From: Siphonodentalium dalli
Lineage: Eukaryota; Mollusca; Scaphopoda; Gadilida; Siphonodentaliidae
DNA: 64,000 bases
NCBI GenBank assembly: GCA_032622095.1
Contig: CP136067.1
Span: 181,138,556-181,202,555 of the forward strand
Reading direction: 5' to 3'
How positions within the stretch are numbered: position 1 is the stretch's first letter; each line of letters begins with the position of its first letter. A model generated the notes under the pieces. That model had not been told where the DNA came from. It worked only from the letters and a program-made list of their open reading frames with translations, and ran no database searches. Made by a program: the position numbers and the translations under genes. Below, in pieces: positions 26,301 to 40,300 of the stretch.

Positions 26301-29300
26301 GAGTGTTTGACCAGACAATTGCACAAATCCCGATGATGTTTCCTATCAGAAAGTGTTTCTCCACCCTCAAAGCCCATCAGATCTACGCCACCTCCTTCTT
26401 TGGTAAGGCATAGTTTTAATTTCTTCCCATCGAAGGATACGGATAAACAAGCTGATGTATACCTTCTAAAGCATTTGAGACTTCTTTCATTATATCAGGG
26501 TAAACACCTGGCAGTCTTCGATTGTTGTCGTTGTTGTCATACGGGTTAAAACTTCTCAGCGTAGAAATGTCAGGCACCGCGAAATTTATTGCTGAGTCAT
26601 GTGGATTGTAATGTCCCTTGGCTGTATCGCCAAAAACGAATCCACATGACTCAGCAATAAATTTCGCGGGGTTACGTAGCGATTCTCCGAAGACCCATAA
26701 CTCCGAAGGTCCGATTCTCCGAAGGTCCGATTCTCCGACGCCCCGATTCTCCGAAAGCCCATAACTCCGAAGTCCCGATTCTCCGAAATCCCATAACTCC
26801 GAAGACCCATAACTCCGAAAGCCCATAACTCCGAAGGCCTATAACTCCGAAAGCCCATAACTCCGAAGGTCTATAACTCCGAAGGGCCGATTCTCCGAAG
26901 GTCCGATTCTCCGAAGATCATGTTTTATCGCTTATTAAATAGTGTACAGTCCAGTGTCGGTGTCAATGGGGCCCTATGGAAGACCGCCCCCAAAAAACAT
27001 GTCAAATATCATGTAAACGTCCGGAAATCCCTCCTAGGCATTCAAATATGCACAGTGTTCCTGCCCAGGGGAGCCCCCCGGACCAACGGTTGGGGACGAC
27101 CCCTCCCATGCATGCGCTCCCCGAATCAGGCCTTCGTGATAAGCTTTCGGCATATCATATGCATGATATATCCCCCACATATCCCCCACATATGCTAATT
27201 AATGTGCACCCCTAAATGGGAACCCTGGCTCCGCCACTGGTGTGCACCGGGTATATTATAACAAAACGCTGCAAGAATGTCAGAGTAGCCTAACATGCAC
27301 AGGGGCGAACGGGGGCCAAAGGGGCAGAACTCGCCCTTTTTTTCTGGCGACTGAAAATACTTCAAAGAAATGCGTTCTGTTTGATCTCGGGATGCTGCCG
27401 TCACACTTTCATTTCCTGCCACAATGTCTCTGCAAACTGTGGCGCCAAGATCGTTTAATGTTGTCGCAAATACTGCACGTGCATGCACCACCAAAGATGG
27501 CGGCAAGATCAGAGAGAATAGATAGTTTGATGCTACTGACCAATTGAAGACGATGTTGCATTTCAAAATAATGACGTCAACAAAATGCAAAATACAATTA
27601 TTTTGCCACAATGTACGTCTTAATACAATTAATATGATTAAACTGTGCACATCCGACTGCATTGGGGTGATTTGATGCAATCAAGTTCATTTTATATATG
27701 AAAAAGGACAAGTTCTTCCCCGTTCACTCAGGTTCACTCCTGTACATTTTACTCTGGCATCTCATGGGCCAACGTAACGTTATAGTATCTGGTGTATAGT
27801 CAGTGGCGGGCCAGGATTCCCATTTAGGTGGGGGCAGTAGGAAAGGTTTGAATATATTGATGCCCCATGAACGATTTCCGGGCGTTTACATGACATTGGA
27901 CATGTTTTGGGCAGTAGGTAGGAATTTTGGGACCCCTTGGCTTCGCCACTGGACTGTATACTATTTAGTAAACGATAATACCCCGATAAAACAAAATCTT
28001 TGGAGAATCGGACCTTCTGAGTTATGGGCTGTCGGAGAATCGGGCCTTCGGAGTTATAGGTCTTCGGAGAATCGGCCCTTCGGAGTTATAGGTCTTCGGA
28101 GTTATAGGTCTTCGGAGAATCGGCCCTTCGGAGTTATGGGCTTTCGGAGAATCGGATCTTCGGAGTTATGGGCCGTCGGAGAATCGGGTCTTCGGAGTTG
28201 TGGGCCGTCGGAGAATCGGGTCTTCGGAGTTGTGGGCCTTCGTAGTAATAGGTCTTCGGAGAATCGGTCTGACACCAAACGACTGACGTTTCATTTTTGA
28301 ATCCTCCCATGAAACGGATAAATTTTCCTCCAAATAGATTGTATCCTAACTTCCAGAATTTTTTCGTTGTGTCTGGGTATCTCTTAGCCGATGTATTAGC
28401 ACTCTGATATCACCGCACTACATCTATCCATAGATGGAACGCTATGCCATCCAATGGAAATTTTCCATTTGCCACAAGCTTGAAAAATTCCAGCGGCACA
28501 TCTTGAAGATCACACCGACTTAGTTCTTTCAACACGGTTGGGATAAGACTAATCATTTCGTTCTCCGGATCACTCTCAACAGGGAACAACCGGACGAGAG
28601 TCTTCTTTTTAGTCGATGTTGGAGACCGTTTAACCCTCTTCCTGTCTGATCTTGGGGTTCGGGGAGTTCTGAGTTTTTCTGGAGTGTTATATAAGGATTA
28701 ACTGTCATGTGGACTGTTTTTATGGAGATGTAACGGTGAGGTAAGTGGACATAACTTGTGTAAAACCCGAAGGGTTTTACATACAAGTTATGTCCACTTA
28801 CCTCACCGTTACATCTCCATAAAAATAGTCCACATGACAGTTAATCCTTATATTTATATACATTTAGCGAAAAAGCCGCTTTTGTAAATATATTTAAATC
28901 GAAAAGTGTATCGTGACAAGATCAGCCCAAAATACCCAATAGCACCCTTGGCAAAAGTTAATAGGAACAATTTCTCTTCATGTTGAAACCCGATGATGTA
29001 TTAAGTCAATCCTGCGCGAGTCAAAATGCGCCCAAAGCATTACGCGTTCGTCTTTCCAAACCTAATGACGTATCGATGGTGTTATTAGCTTGGTGTTATG
29101 AGGCGTTACGCATTCACCGAGAAATAACTGCAACTAGCCACGTGGGCGCCGACCAATCAGAATGCTGGATTTAGTGATGACAACACTTAGTGTGTAAATA
29201 TATATAAATCTCGAACACACAGGACTCACAATCGGTCGTATACATATTCTCCGACGCTTGGTCGCTGGCGAGAATAGTTGTTCTCTTCTCTTAGACGACA

Positions 29301-31322
29301 CAACATGCCTCATTTTGTTGTATTTTTTTCTTCTATTCAACTTTAAGTTGGTTTTTTCCTTGTATATATCATTTTTGTCTGCAAAAGTATTCAATAAACG
29401 GACTATCCAGTTTATATAAAATTTTGTAATATATAATGTTAAACATAACCAAACTAAATGAATATCCAGCCACAGGAACCATATTATGTTCACAATTCAC
29501 TATATAACCTGCTATAGTTAATATATATGTGACCAATTAGTTTTTGGGACTTGAGTACCTAACCATACTTTATGATCATTGACTGTTGATGGGACAGGGT
29601 GTTTGAAAATGTATTTATCCGTTACATATATCCCGATGTTTTGGTTGGATTGCGAATATATATAATTGATGCGTGACCAGATTGTTTGACAACGAAGGTT
29701 CCTGGACCGAATAACACATTCAATTCATTATCAATAAACATGGTTAAACAATGAATGTTAGTAATAGAATATAATTAAAGAAATCTTCATTGCATTATAA
29801 TGTTTTAACGACAACTGTCAGACGAAACTGGAAATATGAACAAATTAACATGGATTTAACCAACGGAAATAGAATGGAATAACAAAGTAATACTACAATA
29901 AATAACAGGACATACACTTAATTAAACTAACGAATATATAACGAGAACGTAAAAACAATGATTATGCCATGAATTTATGCTCGTCTTTATATATAGTATT
30001 ATCAAATAGTATATTGGCATCTCTATAACAGCCATTTGTGTATAGTAACGCATTTAACTGAGTGTATATATGTTTGAGTAATAATTGTTAGGCCAATGCA
30101 TTCTCTTATATATGCGAGGCGACCTATGGTCGACTCGCATATATAAGAGAATGCATTGGCACAGGGTAAAAATATCCCGACTTCCGACTGGATTTGATAT
30201 GGCGGGTCACATATTATGGACTTGATCTGGGTCGTAGAACGGTGAGTTATAGTACTCGGGCGCTATACCAACTGGAGGAATGTAGTATTCTACTATATAT
30301 AACATCGCCGAAAATCTCAAACAAATCGACTGTACCAATCCATTGAAAACATCGCCTGAACAATGCTAAATTGTAAATATTTACATCTCGATTCGGGACG
30401 CAATTATCGGCAATAAACTAACGCAAACGATAGCGCCATCGAGAGTCACTGCATTTAATTAATATATAGACCCGCCATATCAAATCCAGTCGTAAGTCGG
30501 GATTTGTTTTACCCTGTGCCAATGCATTCTCTTATATATGCGAGTCGACCATAGGTCGCCTCGCATATATAAGAGAATGCATTGGCCTACCAATTTTTTA
30601 CAATTTTAATAATTTTTTCTTGTATTCTTTAAATTTTTTATAATTTCACCCATACAGAGCCCCAGACAAACATGAGCAGACGACACTATTCTATATGCTT
30701 CTATATATGTGTGGGGCTCCCTGCAGGGTAATGGATGATTTTTATTTAATGTCCTAAAAATTGTCAGAAACATTTATTTAAAAAAAATGATAAAAAATTG
30801 TTAGGCCAATGCATTCTCTTATATATGCGAGGCGACCTATGATTTGATATGGCGGGTCACATATATAGAAGAGTGATGATGTGTGTTGTCAATTTGGATA
30901 TAAAATTCGTAAAAATAACTTCTTTGAGCAAAATTAGTCTCCATTTCTATTAGATCACCTTACCCGAGTGTTTCACATAACCTTAGTCTACATTATATAC
31001 CCCACTCACCTTCGTTGTCCGGTTGCATCGTCGCCGTTGACGTTTTTCCGGGAATCAGAATTTCGGTGTCACCACGTCTGCCTTTTGAAATGAATGTGTT
31101 CCCGAAGAATGAGGCGGTGTGGATGTCTGTTTCAGATCCCCACCCTATGAGATGCCAAACCACATTGTCGTTCACGCACATGTCTAAACCATGGAGACCC
31201 ATGTTTCTCTTCCCGTTAATTCCTGCAAGATCGGGCATGGCTAATTATGACTTCTTTAAAGGGACAAAAGTCACTCGCAGTGAGTAAATTTGAAAAAGTG
31301 TGTATACAACTGTAACAGAACG

Positions 31323-31357
<35 letters not shown>

Positions 31358-34300
31358 ACACACACACACACACACACACCCTCACACACGGAATCCCAAG
31401 CCGGTCACCCATTCAAGGACAAACCGAGCTCGACGTTGCTTAACTTCGGTGATCACACAAAGCGTCTAACGACTGTGACCAAGAGATCAAGACCTCTCGA
31501 GTAGAAAAGTCGTCGACCTTATATATTTACAACGTGACCGCTACACAACCATGGTCACCAAGAAAAAAAATAATAAAATAGATAAGATTTATTCTGGTTT
31601 TCATTATTGATAACATTTACTCATCACAGACAAGATATCGCGTTTCAAAACTGTTGTCATGTAAACATTACTGTTATACAGAGCTAGCCATTTTATCAGC
31701 TAATGGAGATTATACTTCAACAAAGCGGTCACTTTAATATGACATTACTGTATTGTATTACATATTTTCTTAAAGATACGGTAAGGGTTGGTGGTGGGTA
31801 TTGCTGTTAATATAGTCACATCCGTTGAAACCGCCATAAACAGAAAGAATATTATATTATAGGAAAATTTTGGTCTTATACCAATTATAAATATCGCATA
31901 CGTTGCATGCTATTGTCATGTTGGTACTCTTTGTTATGTAAACAAACGCCATGTTATGTAAACAAACAGTTCATAAAGAGTATACAATAAGCAAAACACT
32001 CAACACCAGGGAGACCCCACTATTTGAACTTTGGTTATAAATGCCACCAAGTTGTTTACAACTTACAGGTATAACGCTCGATAATCCTCGCTCTCAAGAT
32101 TTTGGAGTTGAATGCATGGGTCACCGTGAATCACTCTCCTAAAATAATTCGCCACGGTGTTGAGTGTTTTGCTTATCGCTCACTATTTACGTGCTGTATA
32201 TAAACAAACTCTCGCCTCACACAAAGTGTGTTTTGTGGATAATATCGCATTCATACTATCATTATACTACACTACTAGTATATTATTGAGAAAATGTTCA
32301 TAATTTGGCAGAATTCACTTCTTTCTGTCAGTAGGTATTTGAGATTCAGGGGCAGGGATGGCACACCATTAGTAATGATGACTCTGAGGAACCTTCTCAC
32401 TTTGTTAACCATTTCATGACGGGGGTTGCGTTTGTGCAGCATTAAATATGCTAGTACATTCTCTTAGATATGCGAGTCCCCCATAGGGAGCATCGCATAT
32501 ATAAGATAATGCACTGGCTTACAAGGTAAATGTAAAACTTGTTAGGCCAATACATTCTCTTACATATGCGAGGCGACTTATGGGCGACTCGCATATATAA
32601 GAGAATGCATTGGTACAGGGCCTTCGCAAAAATTCAGGAAGCTCCAGTCATAAATAGGTTAACCATTTCTAACCTGTGATCTTGTTCGATTCTCTGAACT
32701 CATCGGTTGCTGTGTCGACTCCAGGTGCGAACCGCGCAATATTGTCATTGAGGTACCACGATCTACGCTCGTTGAACGTGAAGAACAACAAGAAGAACGT
32801 CTTATCCACGCCAAACTGTAGATAAAAGCATTAAAGGTACTCAATCCGATCTGACGGTCCCCATACAATCGAGATGCAACAACAACAACAATAACATTTC
32901 TTAAAAATACGCTTTAGTTATCAGAATCGATGTATTGCAACAAAATAATGCTAACCACTATCAACTATGGTATCAACTGTCTCAAAACTTTTTATTTATC
33001 AACATTTTGTTCAACAAAATATGGCCGTATTATCACTAATGTATCAAGAAATTTTACCGTGTTAGCACTTGATTTGAGAGTTATCCATCTTCATCCCCAA
33101 TTTTGTCCGAGACAGCCCGTTTGACCACATGTTTCTGGACCACATATTATTACACATCTCGAGAAATAACAAATTTCAAAAATCGATATCTGATCACTCT
33201 GAGCTTTGATGGGTGGGTTCCTCGACTCGAATAAAATATTGTTTTACCCCCGAAACCAAAGAAATAGTAATTTAGGAGCGGCTGATCGGATTGAGTACCT
33301 TTAAAGGCACACAAGACACTCACAGTGGGTAATGTGAACAGTTATGGACATTTGAATTGTGAACAAAGCGAACATAGTCGTCTGCTATTATTACCTGAGA
33401 ATCCCCCATCGAACTATTTATATCACAAACTGAATACAAAGACAATACAAAGTTCGGGTGGCTTATTTGAACGTTGGTGTCACATATTTGATTTTGTGAT
33501 ATCACAAGAATGTGCTTATTATTTGGAACATTTGCTACGGGAATTATGATATGTGGTCTGTTTCAGTTTGCGACAAAATTGCGTCCAGCGCTGTCATATT
33601 TGACCAATTTGAGGTCGAGCAAGTCAGGGGTGGGTGCATGTGTGCAATTAATGGTATTATTATTTTATTTTTGGAAACATCTATATACAGGATAGAATAT
33701 ATAGTTCTCAATATAAATTGATCAAAACATAAATGGCACACTATTGTATTTATTGGAAAGGGTAAAGGAGACTATTGTTGTAACCAGCGTGTTCATTATT
33801 TCCATGTGGTCCAGATACTCCTGTGACAGGCCCACACTGGATGCATGTTTACATGTAGATGGGCTATTCTGAAGGATAGATAGATTGGGGGGGGGGTTGT
33901 ATTCATACTTTTGTTTAGCCTTTTTTTAACAATCGGTCACATGTTACCTAGGTGCTTTTCTGAATATCAATTTACACTTTCAAATTTAGCCATGTTTAAT
34001 CCAAAATAAAAGGTTCCTCAAGCTATTCCAAGCTCAACACAAATGATATGAAATATATGGTCTATTATGTATATGAGGTCTATTATGTATATGAGGTATA
34101 TTATGTATATATGTTAAAGAAAAATATATCTTAAAGAAATTTGCTAATTCTGAAACGGTTTGGCACTTAAATTAGCAGAGATAAAATAATGTGACAATAA
34201 TATTAGAGCATGGTGACTAGTACATTTTTAAGGGGGGGGGGGGTGGTCAATACAATTAATTAATATAGGGGCGGAGGCCTGAATTGTGGGCGAGTGGATT

Positions 34301-37300
34301 ACCGTAAACATTATGTTTGTGGGCCTAAACTTACTTCGGCCAAGTTATGTTTCCCTTTCTTGAGCGTCCCTTTCTTACACAGTAATAAGGGTCCTATCAG
34401 ACCGGATGCGGTATCTTTTGATGTATCGACATCCGAGTAGTATGGTCTAATAACACAGTCTTCATCCTCGGGTGTCAGTGCATCGTGCGGTATGGTAAAA
34501 GTGTAGGTTCCGGTCTGTCCTGGGAGTGTTGCGCCTGTGAGGTAACCGACTGAATTAACCCTTAGATAACTGAATAGGAATTTACCGCCACATACATGGG
34601 TCATGGGTCGATGGGTAACATCACACTGAATATTCTATATTATTTCACCCGATCCGCACAGCATTATCAGAGGAGATGGCTCCGTATAAGCGCCTGGCGC
34701 TTGATGTCAAACCCTATTCTCTCTCAGACTTACCATACTTAAAGGGGTACTGTACGCATTTTTTCAATAAATTTCCGGTGATAACAACGATCTATTATCG
34801 ATAATATATAGAAACATAAGTAATTTGAGTCGAAGATGTATTCTGTAAACGCTCAGGTTAATAGGCTATCTTAAAATTTAATAATTTAAAAGTTAATAAT
34901 TTAATATAAATTGAATTTATGGCTGGAGCCATAAAATGGCGTAAATTAAAATACGAATTTCCTTGTACAAGACGTAATCAAATTATAATTGAGGGATACT
35001 GGATTAGTAAACCCATTGCACGCACAATCGTTTGAAACATTATGCTGATACGGAGAGAAAAATCAAGCCACTCACTGACTAGTGACGATACAATAACATA
35101 AATGAGTACATGGGACTAGTATGCATATATAATATAACTTTTATTTGATACATTTGGTTGAAAACTGTACAAAAATTAATCGACAACAACAATTTGTATT
35201 TTTGCATTCCGGTAAATTTGCCATCCGTAACACTACTTCGTACTCAACAGACTTTCAAATAATGGAAAAATTGTTACCTTATTCTCCGACTCAGAGACTA
35301 TAGAAACCAACAACAACATTTGGGTACAGTATCCCTTTAAGTGTATGTATATCATCTTGTAAATTATTGTATACATATGGGATACAAAATAAATAATGTT
35401 AACACCAGATATACTGTATATATACTTAATTGCGTTTATCATTTACCATCTACAATCTACATGTATAGATTCTTAATTCTATACCGTATACGCCCATCGA
35501 GTCCACCAATACGTTATATAAATCTTAATACTGAATTGACCACGGGCACAACATGATGATTATATTGACGAAATAAGGGAGATATTCAGATATTAAAAAC
35601 AAAATAAAAGACATTTAAAACATTTAAAAAGCGATTCTTTTAAAGAATGTTTTTTTTACCTTTTCTCTTTTTTAAATTGACTAATTAAGGGAGATATTCA
35701 GAACTGAAAACAATTTTTTTTTTTAAAGAGCGCTTTATAAAGAGTGTTTTTCTTTTCTCGAAGAAATGATTTTAAAGAAAAGATATTAATATGTTTGTAT
35801 GTAACCTTAAAACAACACGAGTGCACTACAACGGTTTACAATGTGGATATTGGTACAATACGTGATAAAATATGTACATACAACTTACAAGTAATCTAAA
35901 ATAAATACAAAACATGTAAGACCATGCATCTCCATGTGAGTGTTAACAGTTTAAACATATAATTATGGTAAAAGAAACAGTTTTGACCATATCAAATCCA
36001 GTCGTAAGTCGGGATTTTTTTTACCCTGTGCCAATGCATTCTCTTATATATGCGAGTCGACCATAGGTCGCCTCGCATATATAAGAGAATGCATTGGCCT
36101 AACAATTTTTTATCATTTAAAAAAAAAAAAAATATTTCTTACAATTTTTAGGACATAAAATAAAAAAAACATCCATTACCCTGCAGGGAGCCCCACACAT
36201 ACATAGAAGTATATAGAAGAGTGTCGTCTGCTCATGTTTGTCTGGGGCTCTGTATGGGTGAAATTATAAAATTGTTAAAGAATACAAGAAAAAATTATTA
36301 AAATTGTAAAAAATTGTTAGGCCAATGCATTCTCTTATATATGCGATGCGACCTATGGTCGACTCGCATATACAAGAGAATGCATTGGCACAGGGTACGA
36401 CTGGATTTGATATGGCGGGTCACACATTACGTTCACCTTGATTGACATTGACCCCGTATTGAAAGCCCCAGGGGATATTATGGATTCATATGGGGTCGAT
36501 AGGCGCCATCTTGTTTTTTCTTGGAACTCTGCCGCCTCGGGGATATTTTCGGTTCGTTTTGGCGTCAAGAAAAGGGATATCTGTCAGGGGGGGGGGGGGG
36601 GGGGGGGTGAAAAAAAAAATTCCGGCACGTAGGCCTATGCCGGGGTGGGTGGGTGGTCAAGCCACCAACAAGCAATTTTTATTCGCAACTAAAAATGTTG
36701 TATTTTGTTGCAAATTTTGAAATCCAAGATGGCCGCTGGCAGCCATGTTTTTTTGGCCGAATGACCTCAAAATGACTCATTCTTATTTACATGTCCATGT
36801 TAACATCCATGATAAATAGTATGCACAGAAATTCATATACAGCTGTTTACAGTGAATTTCCCCCCGCAAATCTCTGTTTTAGTGTTAAAAGGGGGGGGGG
36901 TGGGTGTCAAAAAATGGTCGGAAAAAACTGCCGAAAACGGAAAAAAAATTTGGCGGTGGGGGTGGGTGGGTACAAAAAATGATCGAAAGGGAAAAAATGC
37001 CATACGTGCCTGAAATTTTTTTCCGACCCCCCCCCCCCCCCCTGTATCTGTCGGAAATAATTTTCTTGTAATTTAAAGACACAGTATACCATGTACCAAA
37101 ACCAACATGTGATATACTTGAGGATTTCTAAAGACTCACAAATTAAATATCAAACTCAATTTTTGTCCTACGTCTTGTTATTAGCCATTGACTCAATGCG
37201 TTGACGTTCAATGAAATTTAAAGATCCTGGGACCTTGGTCTGGTTTAAGGGGGTGTGAAGTTAGAAATTACAAGATGGACAACCCAAATGTGACCCTATA

Positions 37301-40300
37301 GCTCTAGCTACGTCGCTGAACTGTACTACTCACCAAACGGTTCATGTGTAACACCTTCTGGATGAACTGAGAATCCCGATGTTGGCTCACTAGCATCGTT
37401 CTTCAGAACTACTGTGATCTGGTCGCCAACCTCTCCGTATATGACCGGGCCCAGAATGCCCAAATGGTCAATGACCGGCAACTTCGCCCCGAAACTTTTA
37501 GGTCCTGATTTCTTCCCTTTACATTTGTATCCGACGTACCTCGCTTTCTTGTATACGTTTCCGATTTGACCTGGCATTGGTGTACTCGAGCTGTAGGAAG
37601 AACATTGGAATGTTTTAAGGAGAATCGACTGGTAGTACATGCATTCTTCAAGGGACGTGTCTAGAAGGTCTCAGTTTCACTTGAAATATCCAACTTCACC
37701 CCCTCCTGGGACCTTGCACAGGAAAAATCCAGGGCGTGAAATTTAATTATTTTGCATCCCCCATGGTTTAAATCTTTCCAACAGTGGTACCACAAGCTTT
37801 CCAACTGTCGGAAGTTCCAACATGAGACCCCATTGTAAACTGTGTCAGACATAATTAATCCCCGTCATTTAGTCAAAAGTACGTTCTATATTGGTTACCC
37901 CTTTCAGATTAAATCTAGATACTTATTTTGTGTTATAAACCTAAATTCAAGCGGCACGTGTTACTCAGATTAAATACCAATCGTTATCTAATCGTGAACC
38001 CCGATTAAGTATATTTCGATATTCAATCGTGTGTGTATTAAGTGAAAATATGCGACTGCTTGTTTAAGAACAAAATACCACCGGAGATTCTCTAACCTCA
38101 TCCCTACGCGACGAGTACATACATGTATACCAGCACTCACGCTGTAAACATTTTGTATCTAAATCGACTGTATTGGGAGAGGGGCTTCATAAGTTGAAAA
38201 AACTTGTGCCCCAATCCCTTTTGTATTATTTGCAAACAAGAGGTGGCATCAGAGATGCTGTGTCTCGTTTTCGGTGGCTTACCGCCGGTGTCTACCGCCG
38301 GTGGCTACCGCCAATTGGTGTGCATCAGTATCGGTAGACTAATTGATAGGTAAATTCGGTTAATATTTGTTCAAGTTATCGCGCTAACGGCCTCAAATCG
38401 CGAAGAATTCACAAACTAAGGGCCATAACTCTATCAAATTTTATCGGGCCAGGCTGGTTTTCGAACTTGTCCAGGATATTATTGGAAGACACCTATATAC
38501 CAAATTTTAGTTGAATCGGATGACGTTTGTTGAAGTTATCGCGCTAACGAGCTAAAAATTCACGAAAAATGACTAATTAAGGGCCATAACTCTATCAAAT
38601 TTTATCGGGCCAGGCTGGTTTTCGAACTCGTCCGAAATATTCTTGGCAAGTATGTCTATTCCAAATTTTAAACAAATCGGAGGACGTTTGTTGAAGTTAT
38701 CGCGCTAACGAGCTAAAAATTGACGAAAAATGACTAATTAAGGGCCATAACTCTATCAAATTTTATTGGGCCAGGCTGGTTTTCGAACTCGTCCAGGATA
38801 TTATTGGAAGACACTTATATACCAAATTTTAGTTGAATCGGATGACGTTTGTTGAAGTTATCGTGCTAACGAGCTCAAAATTCGTACAAAATGACTACTT
38901 AAGGACCATAACTCTATCAAATTTTATCGGACCAGGCCGGTTTTCGAACTCGTCCGAGATATTCTTGGGAGACACCTATATCCCAAATTTCAATCGAATC
39001 AGATAACGTTTGTTGAAGTTGTTGAGCTAACGAGCCTAAACTCAGTGAAAATGGCAAAGGGCCATAACTCTGTAATAAATGTGCGGACGAACCCGATTTT
39101 TTGTCTGCAGCTTACGTGCATGGATATGTACTCACTCATCAAACTATAAGTCGAGTTTTGGAAAAAAACTCGACTAATAAAATACGTTTCAAGTCAAGCA
39201 CTCACGCTGTATAGTACTCTAGTCTCACGTACCTTCCGTAATCCCAATCACCGAGCTCAACTCCCATACAGAACTTTCGCTTCTTTCCACCTGCGTCGCT
39301 GCTAGCAACGAATTCCGGACAAGTGTTCACATCAATCTGTGCCTGCATGCCAACTGAAAATATACTCATTGATCTTAAGAAGGCGCTCATCTTTGAATTT
39401 TCAAAAAAGCTCAACTTTAAACCATCATTTTAAAGGAAAAAAAAATCATTATCGTTGATAACCAATGTATGCCATAGTACTACATCAACACCTGTTTACC
39501 ATATTTGACACTTTTAAAAGGTTTTTTTTTATGAATATTTTATTAGGAATATCATCCCAAATGTATTCCTTGCTCACCCTTGTTTCTAAATATGTTCCAC
39601 TATTTATTTTCAAGTGGATTCATAAATTCAATTTCATTATAATTACCATGTTGTTTGCATTGTTCATAGAGTCCATGCATGAGTGCATTTTGCACTAGTC
39701 CATGGCTCCAATTCATTCATTTGTTGCATATATTCTATTGAGTATAAAAGGAGATGGTACCATAAACGGCCGGATTTAGTGTGTCTGTATGTCCACAAAT
39801 GGCGTTAATTCTATGTCAATATTCGAACCCATGTTCCGACTGATACGCTCCCCAATTCTTGCCTTGGTGAAATGGCTTCAATTTACAGACATTATGATAA
39901 GTTAGTACTCAGGAGCTATTCTAACTGGAGGAATATAGCATTCTACTAATATTGCAGAAAATCGCATACAAATCGGCCGTAACACTCCATAAAATACGTC
40001 GTCTGAATTATGCTCAATTGTAAATATTTACTTCTCGATTCAGGACACAACTATCGGCGATATACTGACGAAAACGATTTCGCCATCGAGAGTCACTGCA
40101 TTTAATTACTATATAAGAATGATGGTGTGCCTTGTCAATTTGGGTATAATATTTGTGAAAATAGCTACTTTGAGCAAGGTTATTCTCCATTTCTCTGTTT
40201 TCACCATGCAGGAGTGTTTCACATCGCTTTAAGGCTCTCTCCGTAGCCAAGATGGTTAGGTCGTGGATAAGACCATATATAGTAATCTGTGTACGAGGTT

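Larger units (their letters stand above)
26063..28690 (-). pseudogene. Transposon-type gene split by a foldback insertion
   Basis: 5' part, 28690-28269: a Lys/Arg-rich start, SDPENEMISLIPTVLKEL, an in-frame TGA, then YPDTTKKFWKLGYNLFGGKF and IRFMGGFKNET. 3' part, 26660-26063: GDTAKGHYNPHDSAINFAVP, then after a one-base frameshift SFDGKKLKLCL, GGGVDLMGFEGGETLSDRKH, ending SILLEFTD. The blocks (KFW..G..LF.GKF.RFM, INFAVP, FDGKK, VDL.GFE) follow the order of a protein family I recall from invertebrate mobile DNA, whose function I cannot state. The element 26684-28268 interrupts it. It lies in ferroxidase intron 11 on the same strand. Confidence 0.6.

Noticed and set aside
26416-26858. Frames rich in GFRSYG / SENR repeats
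   Set aside because: Translations of the CCGAAG satellite at the end of the foldback element; only the portion below 26671 is gene-like.
31388-31455. Functional 5S rRNA gene
   Set aside because: The first ~45 bases and 3' terminator of 5S are missing.
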